The notes beneath the pieces were generated by a model. It did not search any database. It had not been told where the DNA came from and was given only the letters and a program-made list of their open reading frames with translations. Source: Actinomycetota bacterium (GTDB lineage: Bacteria > Actinomycetota > Acidimicrobiia > Acidimicrobiales > Iamiaceae). Taken from it: a stretch of 6,264 bases of DNA. Of the stretch, positions 1 to 5,700 are shown one piece after another. Both the position numbers and the translations under genes were made by a program. Position 1 is the first letter of the stretch. Every line of letters begins with the position of its first letter. The stretch covers positions 1 through 6,264 of the forward strand of contig JAFDWI010000260.1 in the NCBI GenBank assembly GCA_018268545.1, read 5' to 3'.

Positions 1-1781
1 AGCGCGGCGAGTTCCTCGAACCACGAGATCTGGAAACGGTTGATCCGGATCGTGCCGTCGTCGGCGTCGGCGTCGGGGTCGGCGTCGACCAGGCCCCGGG
101 CCTCCTCGATGAGCGCCCGTAAGCGATCGAATTCGCCCCGGTCGATCCGCAGCCAGGTCCCCGACGCGAGCACGATCACGGGTTCACCGAGACTGAGCGC
201 GGTGAAAAGCGAGGCGAAGGGGACCTGTTCGCCTTCCACGGTCACGGTCACACCGAGGTCGAACCAGTCGTTGCGATCCGAATCGATGGGTGCGTCGGTG
301 ACGTCGAGTTCGACGAGTGGGTCGGCGGTCGCTTCGCGCAGTTCGGGCAGCGACGTGCCGGTGATCGATTCGACTCGGACCTCGACCGACGTGTTCGCTT
401 CGAGCCACGGGACCGCTTCGGTCAGCAACCGGACGGCTTCGACGCCCCGAGCGGTGACCGGCCGGGGCATGCCCGAGATGTCGACGAGCAACGAGGCGAT
501 GTCCGTGGGCACGTCGAGGGCCTTCGCCGCCTCGTACTCTGCGGATCGGTCGCGCCCTGGGCCACCCGGTTCGTCGAGGCCGACGTACGTGGTCGTGTCA
601 CCCCGGACGTAACGAGCGGCCCATGAGGTGGACGCGACCTCGACCGTGTGGCGGGTGATCAACAAGCTCAGGCCGTCGAAGCGACGGGTCGTGATCGTAA
701 CCGACGCATCCGAGGACCCGACGCGTGCGTGACGGGCGAGGATCGGCTGGTACGTCTCGAGCAGTTCGTCGAGTTCTCCGACCGGGATGCGCAACGCCGG
801 GCCGTTCAGCAACCGTCGGATCGCCGGATCCAGTGGTGACTCGAGGCGGTACAGGTCGATCGACCCGTCCGGACAGGCGATGAACAGCCCGTGCGGGCGT
901 GGGCCGAGCAGGCCGAGCTTGCCATCGTCGATGGGCGCGTCGTGTCCGACGACGAGGCGGGTCGCGAGGGCGACCGTGGCGTCGTCGACGGTCGTCAGGT
1001 CGACCTCGACGTACGCGTGCTCGGCCTGCATCCGCACGGGTGCGTCCGCCTGGTCACTCACGAAGGAGACGCCGACGTCTGCGGCGTTGCGCAGGTGCAA
1101 CCACAACTCCGGGCCGAAGCTGCCGAGCGCGATCGGGCCGGTGTCGGGGTAGTACGAATGGCGGGGTGAGGCGTTCCAGAGCCCTCGGAGCGCGGCGACC
1201 TGAGCCGGGTCGAGACCCATCCCGGGTCGTTCGTAGTACAGATCACGCCACGATGCGCCCGTCTTGACCCACTGGCCACGCTTGCCGCGACCCATCGGCC
1301 GAATGGCGAGGTCCGCTTCGGCGTCAGGTGATCGGTGGGTGCGTCGGGGAGTCGAAACGCTGAACTGCAGGGCGAGCGGGCTGGGATCGTCCGATCGGGC
1401 ATCGTCGTCTGCGATGCCGCCGAGCACCGACCGCCACGACGGACCACCTCCGTCGCGGTCGGCGATCTCGGACACGGCGTCGGCACGCGCGGTGAGAATG
1501 GTTGCGACGGCGTGCTTGCAGAACCCTCCCAAGGGACACGAGCACGTGTCGTCGATGACGATCCCGGCCGCGGTGGTTCGCCAACGCACCCGTACGACGT
1601 AGGTGGATCGACCGGACCCGACGACGACCGATGCCAGGAACCCCTCGGCGCTGCGGATCAACTGGACCCGGTCGTCCTCGAAGTAGCCGAGGCCACGGGC
1701 GATCGACCCCGCGTCGTAGTTCTCGCCGATCACCGAGTCGGTGAGCGCGATGACGCTGGGGTCCACGGATCGTTCGGCCAC
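1..1781 (-). CDS. SWIM zinc-finger SNF2-family helicase, N-terminal part (3' end outside window)
   Basis: The frame stays open from GTG 1781 to the left edge, giving 593 complete codons, so the C-terminal ATPase is not visible. Residues 80-90 (CSCPLGGFCKH) are a SWIM zinc site, CxC-x5-CxH, with Cys80, Cys82, Cys88 and His90. Around residues 170-181 comes QWVKTGASWRDL, and residues 505-511 (DWFDLGV) begin the conserved 'SNF2-helicase-associated' block that normally precedes the SNF2 motor. This order is what I know from actinobacterial SWIM-SNF2 helicases of about 1000 or more residues, cytoplasmic DNA- or RNA-translocating ATPases of uncertain cellular role. An Asp/Ala-rich linker lies at about residues 564-575. 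GTG 1781 was chosen because it is the first start after the divergent promoter and has a -10-like GACACT (1793-1788) six bases upstream; an in-frame GTG at 1766 is the alternative. It is transcribed divergently from the acyltransferase gene. The family call is firm; motor integrity is unknown. Confidence 0.88.
   Translation of the reverse strand, partial: MAERSVDPSVIALTDSVIGENYDAGSIARGLGYFEDDRVQLIRSAEGFLASVVVGSGRSTYVVRVRWRTTAAGIVIDDTCSCPLGGFCKHAVATILTARADAVSEIADRDGGGPSWRSVLGGIADDDARSDDPSPLALQFSVSTPRRTHRSPDAEADLAIRPMGRGKRGQWVKTGASWRDLYYERPGMGLDPAQVAALRGLWNASPRHSYYPDTGPIALGSFGPELWLHLRNAADVGVSFVSDQADAPVRMQAEHAYVEVDLTTVDDATVALATRLVVGHDAPIDDGKLGLLGPRPHGLFIACPDGSIDLYRLESPLDPAIRRLLNGPALRIPVGELDELLETYQPILARHARVGSSDASVTITTRRFDGLSLLITRHTVEVASTSWAARYVRGDTTTYVGLDEPGGPGRDRSAEYEAAKALDVPTDIASLLVDISGMPRPVTARGVEAVRLLTEAVPWLEANTSVEVRVESITGTSLPELREATADPLVELDVTDAPIDSDRNDWFDLGVTVTVEGEQVPFASLFTALSLGEPVIVLASGTWLRIDRGEFDRLRALIEEARGLVDADPDADADDGTIRINRFQISWFEELAA
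56..91 (-). repeat. Short hexanucleotide repeat coding an Asp-Ala linker
   Basis: Variants of TCGGCG (GCCGAC on the coding strand) occur about five times in tandem inside the helicase gene and encode a DADPDADADD-like linker. It sits between the SNF2-associated block and the expected motor, a place that tolerates length change. Confidence 0.5.
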
Positions 1782-1838
1782 CCGTCCAGTGTCGCGGACG
1801 ACGGTGACATCGCGTGGGGTCGGCTACCGTTGACCGCC
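1782..1838. promoter_or_regulatory. Divergent intergenic promoter region
   Basis: Only 57 bases separate the GTG of the minus-strand helicase gene from the GTG of the plus-strand acyltransferase gene. Both transcription units must start here. A TANNNT hexamer faces right (1825-1830) and a weaker GACACT faces left (1793-1788). The expected -35 zone of the leftward promoter falls inside the spacer of the rightward one, so the two probably compete or share control. This is inferred from spacing; no operator is obvious. Confidence 0.55.
1804..1838 (+). promoter_or_regulatory. Predicted leaderless promoter of the acyltransferase operon
   Basis: A -10 hexamer TACCGT (1825-1830, fits TANNNT) ends eight bases before the GTG at 1839. 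A possible -35 GTGACA (1804-1809, five of six matches to TTGACA) lies 15 bases upstream of it, a short but tolerable spacer. No purine-rich ribosome binding site precedes the start. Transcription would begin at or next to the GTG, giving a leaderless mRNA of the type common in actinobacteria. Confidence 0.5.
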
Positions 1839-2579
1839 GTGGCACGGTCGAACGAGGTGCGGGCGCGAGCACGGATCATGGTCGCCGATGCGATCCATCG
1901 TGTGACCGACAAGGTGCGGACCGCGGCGGCGATCGGACCCGATTGTGAGCGGGGGCGACGTTTCCGGTCCTTCGGTCCGGCCAGTTGCATCTCGTACCCG
2001 TGGGCGACCATCTACGGAGAGTCACGTATCGAGATCGGGACCGGCACCATGATCGGCGCGTTCACCACCCTGTCGGTCGGGTTCGGACCCGACCAGGGTG
2101 GGGACGACCGTTGCGTCATCAGCATCGGCGACCGTGTGCTGTTGGGGCGCGGTGGGCACGTCGTCGCACACGAACGGGTCGTCATCGAAGACGACGTCTA
2201 CACCGGTCCGAACGTGTACATCACCGACCAGAACCACACCTATCGTGACCCTGATGTGCCGATCGGACTCCAGTGGCCGACGAACGATCCGGTTCGGGTC
2301 GGCGCCGGTTCGTGGTTGGGGACCAACGTGGTCGTGTTGCCCGGGGCCGACATCGGGCGCAACGTCGTGGTCGCCGCGGGTTCGATCGTGCGAGGTGTCG
2401 TACCCGACCACAGTGTCGTCGCCGGTTCGCCCGCCAAGGTGATCCGAAGGTTCGATCCCGAAGCGGGCTGGCAGCCCCCGCTGCGCCCATCCGCGCACGA
2501 CGAGGACGTGGATGTGTCCGAGTTGGTCGGTCTGGCCGAAGCCCTCGGCGTGCGATCCGATCCTCAGGGAAGGTTCTGA
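1839..2579 (+). CDS. Hexapeptide-repeat acyltransferase (left-handed beta-helix, NodL/LacA/WbbJ-like)
   Basis: A 246-residue protein. Residues 1-50 form a basic helical N-terminus; residues 64-205 carry the imperfect hexapeptide repeats of a left-handed beta-helix (for example IEIGTGTMIGAF, VISIGDRVLLG, VVIEDDVYTGPNVYI, VRVGAGSWLGTNVVVLPGADIG). His133 in ITDQNHTY sits where galactoside and maltose acetyltransferases have their catalytic histidine, and VVAGSPAKVIRRF (193-205) is the usual closing motif. Such enzymes transfer acetyl or another acyl group from CoA to a sugar or similar acceptor, typically as trimers in the cytoplasm; the acceptor cannot be read here. The reading frame is open much further upstream, but that part overlaps the helicase gene antisense. 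GTG 1839 is preferred because a -10 motif lies just before it; GTG 1857 and ATG 1878 are alternatives. It is the first gene of an operon with the PH-like membrane protein. Confidence 0.88.
   Translation: MARSNEVRARARIMVADAIHRVTDKVRTAAAIGPDCERGRRFRSFGPASCISYPWATIYGESRIEIGTGTMIGAFTTLSVGFGPDQGGDDRCVISIGDRVLLGRGGHVVAHERVVIEDDVYTGPNVYITDQNHTYRDPDVPIGLQWPTNDPVRVGAGSWLGTNVVVLPGADIGRNVVVAAGSIVRGVVPDHSVVAGSPAKVIRRFDPEAGWQPPLRPSAHDEDVDVSELVGLAEALGVRSDPQGRF
2566..2573 (+). promoter_or_regulatory. Ribosome binding site inside the end of the acyltransferase gene
   Basis: AGGGAAGG lies 10 bases before ATG 2584 and within the last codons of the upstream gene. It is the only strong Shine-Dalgarno sequence before a start in this window. 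It fixes the start of the downstream gene at 2584 rather than at an in-frame ATG at 2512 inside the acyltransferase, and it points to translational coupling across the 4-base gap. Confidence 0.6.
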
Positions 2580-2583
2580 GGCG

Positions 2584-3387
2584 ATGTTCTCGAAGCGTAG
2601 GGCCGGCGACGAACCGGACGAAGTGCCGGGCGACGACGCAGCGGTCGACGACGCGGTTGACGACGCCTCTGCCGACAGCGTCGAAGCGTCGGTGGAGCCG
2701 AGCGCGCGGGACGATGCTGCGCCCGAAGGCGGACGATCCGATGAAGGGGTCGGCGATGACCCGGCCGGCGACGACCCGGCAGAGCCCGAACCGTCCATCA
2801 CCTACCGAAATGCCATGTACCGGTTGGTGTCCATCGGAGGCGCCGGTCTGATCGCGATTCTCGGGATCACCGGTTTCACGATCGGTCGCACACTCGATCC
2901 GATTCCACCACCGCAGTTCTTCATCGTCGACGGCGTCCTCACGGTCATCTTGTTCGGCTGGTACCTGCTCGGCATGCGGTGCCGACTCGAGTTGTCCGAG
3001 ACCCAGGTGCACGTTGCGACGAAGTACGGCGATTTCCGGGTCGATCGTGACCGGATCGTGTCGGTCGAGGCCGACCGGTCGATCCGGGGTACGTTGCAAT
3101 GGTCGGGGCGACCCCTCATCATCACGTACCGGCCCGAGGGTTCTGACGACGTCGTCAAAACTCGGCGGGGTTACGGATGCCTGCCCAACGACGCGGCTGG
3201 TCAGGAGCGCGTGGTCGCCGAACTGCAGGGCGTGCTCGGCGCCCCCGAGGACGGCGGTGTCGTCGCGGCCGGTCACGTCGACACGTCGCTGAGCGATGCC
3301 GTGGCGGCGCGCCTCGCGACGATGACGCCCGAAGGCGAGGCGGCCGGTCCGCACGCGCCCGATCCCGAGGTGGCCGATCCGAAGTGA
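2584..3387 (+). CDS. Two-helix membrane protein with acidic N-terminal tail and PH-like domain
   Basis: A 267-residue protein. After a short basic start (MFSKRR), residues 8-70 are Asp/Glu/Ala/Pro-rich and almost certainly disordered, with a GDDPA repeat near residues 57-65. Two hydrophobic segments follow, about residues 81-100 (LVSIGGAGLIAILGITGFTI) and 111-131, joined by a short Pro-rich turn (DPIPPP). Residues 133-219 look like a bacterial PH-like domain (YcxE/DUF304 style): alternating beta strands such as CRLELSETQVHVATKYGDF, then FRVDRDRIVSVEAD and PLIITYRP, closing with a helix QERVVAELQGVLG. The tail after 220 is again disordered. I infer a hairpin in the cytoplasmic membrane with both tails in the cytoplasm. 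The gene starts 4 bases after the acyltransferase stop and has its own ribosome binding site, so the two are co-expressed. Function is unknown; the PH-like assignment rests on pattern and not on a profile search. Confidence 0.82.
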   Translation: MFSKRRAGDEPDEVPGDDAAVDDAVDDASADSVEASVEPSARDDAAPEGGRSDEGVGDDPAGDDPAEPEPSITYRNAMYRLVSIGGAGLIAILGITGFTIGRTLDPIPPPQFFIVDGVLTVILFGWYLLGMRCRLELSETQVHVATKYGDFRVDRDRIVSVEADRSIRGTLQWSGRPLIITYRPEGSDDVVKTRRGYGCLPNDAAGQERVVAELQGVLGAPEDGGVVAAGHVDTSLSDAVAARLATMTPEGEAAGPHAPDPEVADPK

Positions 3388-3420
3388 TCGGCGGCGAGCG
3401 CCACCTCTAATCTGACCGTC
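3384..3420 (+). promoter_or_regulatory. Predicted leaderless promoter of fumC
   Basis: A good -10 hexamer TAATCT (3408-3413) ends seven bases before ATG 3421, with no ribosome binding site in between. A weak -35 candidate GTGATC (3384-3389) overlaps the stop codon of the preceding gene, with an 18-base spacer. This suggests fumC has its own leaderless transcript, although read-through from the upstream operon across the 33-base gap is also possible. Confidence 0.55.
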
Positions 3421-4836
3421 ATGAGCGAAACGCACCACGCCGACGGCGACTTCCGGATCGAACACGACTCGATGGGCGAGGTGCGGGTTCCCAGCGCGGC
3501 GAAGTGGGCCGCCCAGACCCAACGTGCCGTCGAGAACTTCCCGGTGTCGCACCGGACGATCGACGCTCGGATCGTGCACGCGCTCGGGATGATCAAGGCC
3601 GAAGCAGCCCGTGTCAACGCGGCCGACCCGCAGGTCCCCAAGGTCGATGCCGCGATCGGCGAGGTCGTCGCTGCGGCAGCCGATGAGGTCGCAGCGGGCA
3701 CCTGGGACGCGGAGTTTCCCGTCGACGTGTACCAGACCGGTTCGGGCACGTCGTCGAACATGAACACCAACGAGGTGATCGCGACGCTCGCCTCGGAGCG
3801 CCTCGGCGGTCCCGGGTCGGTCCACCCGAACGACCACGTGAACGCGTCGCAGTCTTCGAACGACGTGTTCCCCTCGGCGGTGCATCTGGCAGTGGCGCTG
3901 GCCGTCACCGGTGAGTTGCGTCCGGCGTTGGCGCGGCTCGCCGAGGTGTTGCGTGAGCGTGCCGAGGCGTTCGGCGAGGTCGTCAAGCCGGGCCGCACGC
4001 ATCTGATGGATGCAACCCCGGTCACGCTCGGTCAGGAATTCACCGGGTATGCGGGGCAGATCGAAGCCGACCTGGACCGCCTCGAACCGGTGGTGGCAGA
4101 CGTGTGTCGCCTGCCGATCGGTGGCACCGCGGTGGGTACGGGGATCAATGCTCCAGCGGGTTTCGGCGCTGCGGTCGCCGCCCGATTGGCTGAACGGACC
4201 GGGCTGCCGCTCGTCGAAACTCCGAACCATTTTGCCGTGCACGGCGCGCGGGACGACCTCGTGGCCGTGTCGGGTGTGCTGCGGACCGTAGCGGTGAGCC
4301 TGACCAAGATCGCGAACGACCTGCGTTGGGCTGCTTCGGGGCCTCGAGCGGGACTGGCCGAGATCCATCTTCCCGACCTGCAGCCCGGGTCGTCGATCAT
4401 GCCCGGCAAAGTCAACCCGGTGCTCGCCGAAGCGGTGACCCAGGTCGCGGCACGCGTGTTCGGCAACGACGCATCCGTCGCGTTCGGCGGTTCTCAGGGC
4501 AACTTCGAGATGAACGTGTACGTGCCGATGATGGCCGACGCGATCATCGAGTCGATCGTGCTGCTCAGCAACGTGTCGCGGCTGTTCGCCGACAATTGTG
4601 TCGCCGGGATCGAAGCGGATGTGGAGCGGTGTCGTGCGTTGGCCGAAGCGTCACCGTCGATCGCGACGTCACTGAACCCGTTCATCGGGTACGAGAAGGC
4701 CGCGGCACTCGTGCACGACAGCATCGAGACGGGCAAGAGCGTGCGCGAGCTCGTGAACGAGGCGAACCTGTTGAGCGACGACGAGATCGACCGGGCTTTC
4801 GACCTGCTCGGCCAGGCCCGCGGCGGGCTTGCCTGA
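3421..4836 (+). CDS. fumC: Class II fumarate hydratase (fumarase C)
   Basis: A 471-residue protein, full family length. It catalyses reversible hydration of fumarate to L-malate in the TCA cycle, as a cytoplasmic homotetramer without an iron-sulfur cluster. Visible signatures in order: TGSGTSSNMNTNEVI (106-120), HPNDHVNASQSSNDVFPS (135-152), KPGRTHLMDATPVTLGQEF (189-207) with the catalytic-site His194, and the superfamily signature GSSIMPGKVNP (323-333) with catalytic Ser324 on the mobile loop and Lys330. The numbering is offset by a constant six from E. coli FumC (His188, Ser318, Lys324), so the core has no net insertion or deletion. Aspartase and argininosuccinate lyase share the fold, but the DSMGEVRVP opening and the NPFIGYEKAA motif (419-428) fit fumarase. 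ATG 3421 is the only plausible start and lies directly behind a TAATCT -10 element. The next gene begins 24 bases downstream. Confidence 0.97.
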   Translation: MSETHHADGDFRIEHDSMGEVRVPSAAKWAAQTQRAVENFPVSHRTIDARIVHALGMIKAEAARVNAADPQVPKVDAAIGEVVAAAADEVAAGTWDAEFPVDVYQTGSGTSSNMNTNEVIATLASERLGGPGSVHPNDHVNASQSSNDVFPSAVHLAVALAVTGELRPALARLAEVLRERAEAFGEVVKPGRTHLMDATPVTLGQEFTGYAGQIEADLDRLEPVVADVCRLPIGGTAVGTGINAPAGFGAAVAARLAERTGLPLVETPNHFAVHGARDDLVAVSGVLRTVAVSLTKIANDLRWAASGPRAGLAEIHLPDLQPGSSIMPGKVNPVLAEAVTQVAARVFGNDASVAFGGSQGNFEMNVYVPMMADAIIESIVLLSNVSRLFADNCVAGIEADVERCRALAEASPSIATSLNPFIGYEKAAALVHDSIETGKSVRELVNEANLLSDDEIDRAFDLLGQARGGLA

Positions 4837-4847
4837 CACGGTCTCGG

Positions 4848-4860
4848 TACGATCGGGTCC
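4848..4860 (+). promoter_or_regulatory. Predicted leaderless promoter of the 191-residue protein gene
   Basis: A -10 hexamer TACGAT (4848-4853) ends seven bases before GTG 4861, in the 24-base gap after fumC. No ribosome binding site and no convincing -35 are visible; the -35 zone would lie inside the end of fumC. The evidence is the match to TANNNT and the spacing, repeated from two other genes in the window. Confidence 0.42.
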
Positions 4861-5436
4861 GTGCACCCGATCGAGCATCTTCGGTATCTGGCCGAGGCGG
4901 GGGATGCGTCGCCGCAGTGGCTGGTCCCCGAGGCTGCCGAGGCGCTCGCCGGGTTGGCCGATGACCGCTCCGCGCTCGTCATGGGTGCCCGCAAATTGCT
5001 CGAGCACGTGCCGTTGTGCGGCCCGTTGTGGTGGCTGTGTGCTCACGCGCTGGGCGCGGGGGATCCCCGACGTCGCCTGTACGAGTTGATCGACGAGTTC
5101 GACGACGATCCGACGCCGTTGCAGGTGTCGTTGGCGCTCGCCGACTTGAGCGCCGAGTCGTATCCGGTCGAGGCGTCGATGTTGGCGCCGTGTGGTGCGA
5201 TCGTCGAAGGTCGGGTTGTCACCGACGGCCCGTCGACGGTGATCGCCGCGCTCGGCACGGTCGTACCCGACCCGGTGTTCCGTGCCGCGACCGAACGACG
5301 TGGTTCGGCCGAGGGGCGGGTGGTGCCACTCGAAGTGTTCGACCGGGTGATCCGACCGACCGGTGTCGTCGATGTCGCCGTGGCAGCTCGTCGTCCGGAC
5401 ATGCCGGTCGTACCCGAGTTGTTGCCCCGCTGGTGA
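4861..5436 (+). CDS. Conserved-looking protein of unknown function, 191 residues
   Basis: I do not recognise a characterised family. The protein is soluble, with no signal peptide or membrane segment. Residues 1-80 are helical and contain HPIEHLRYLAEA near the start and GPLWWLCAHALGAGDP at 54-69. I associate that WW motif, from memory, with larger uncharacterised actinobacterial proteins whose C-terminal half resembles an eIF-2B-like fold; here the residues after it (about 105-191) are strand-rich (MLAPCGAIVEGRVV, STVIAALGTVV) but shorter. If the relationship holds, this is a short or internally reduced member. GTG 4861 was chosen because HPIEHLRYL is the usual-looking N-terminus and a TACGAT -10 element lies seven bases upstream. 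It follows fumC by 24 bases in the same direction and may be cotranscribed with it. The stop is followed by about 340 gene-free bases. Confidence 0.75.
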   Translation: MHPIEHLRYLAEAGDASPQWLVPEAAEALAGLADDRSALVMGARKLLEHVPLCGPLWWLCAHALGAGDPRRRLYELIDEFDDDPTPLQVSLALADLSAESYPVEASMLAPCGAIVEGRVVTDGPSTVIAALGTVVPDPVFRAATERRGSAEGRVVPLEVFDRVIRPTGVVDVAVAARRPDMPVVPELLPRW

Positions 5437-5579
5437 CCGCGGCACGGCATCGACTCGCGCCTGAGGTAGGTGTGCGTGGGCAGGGCCCGCCGCGTTGTCG
5501 TCGAGCAACTCGCCGTCATCCGTGACACGATCGGCCGACGCCCCGCCCCCACGTCGCAGCCCCTACACGGCCCACACCC

Positions 5580-5602
5580 GGCCTCGGGGTCCGTCCGAGG
5601 CC
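5580..5602. terminator. GC-rich hairpin, possible transcription terminator without T-tract
   Basis: GGCCTCGG (5580-5587) pairs perfectly with CCGAGGCC (5595-5602) around a seven-base loop. It lies 143 bases after the stop of the 191-residue protein gene. There is no run of T on either side, so it is not a classical intrinsic terminator; high-GC actinobacteria often use stem-only structures, but in DNA this GC-rich an 8-bp stem can also occur by chance. Confidence 0.3.
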
Positions 5603-5676
5603 CGTCCCGCAACAACACCGACAAGGCCCCACCCTCGGCCTCTGACAACAGCCCAACGGTCACCACCCCACCACGA

Positions 5677-5700
5677 GAGCCGCGGCTCATCCCGGCCGGG
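5677..5700. repeat. Two adjacent perfect palindromes
   Basis: GAGCCGCGGCTC (5677-5688, 12 bp) and CCCGGCCGGG (5691-5700, 10 bp) are each perfectly self-complementary and are separated by two bases. They lie about 80 bases outside the IS end. They could be protein binding sites or part of a terminator; composition alone may also explain them. Confidence 0.35.

Noticed and set aside
40..612. A 190-codon plus-strand frame rich in Ser, Thr and Arg
   Set aside because: It is antisense to the SNF2-associated region of the helicase gene, whose frame has recognisable motifs throughout.
1335..1838. Upstream extension of the acyltransferase frame to 414 residues
   Set aside because: The extra 168 residues overlap the SWIM zinc-finger coding region antisense and have no hexapeptide pattern; the -10 motif at 1825-1830 supports a start at 1839.
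2630..2790. GAC-rich tract considered as a repeat array
   Set aside because: It is the coding sequence of the acidic tail; unit length and spacing are irregular, so it is low complexity and not an array.
2221..4368. A 715-codon open frame on the minus strand
   Set aside because: It lies antisense across the acyltransferase, the PH-like protein and fumC, all with clear family features. The translation is Arg/His/Asp-rich without motifs, which is the usual shadow of GC-rich codons on the opposite strand.
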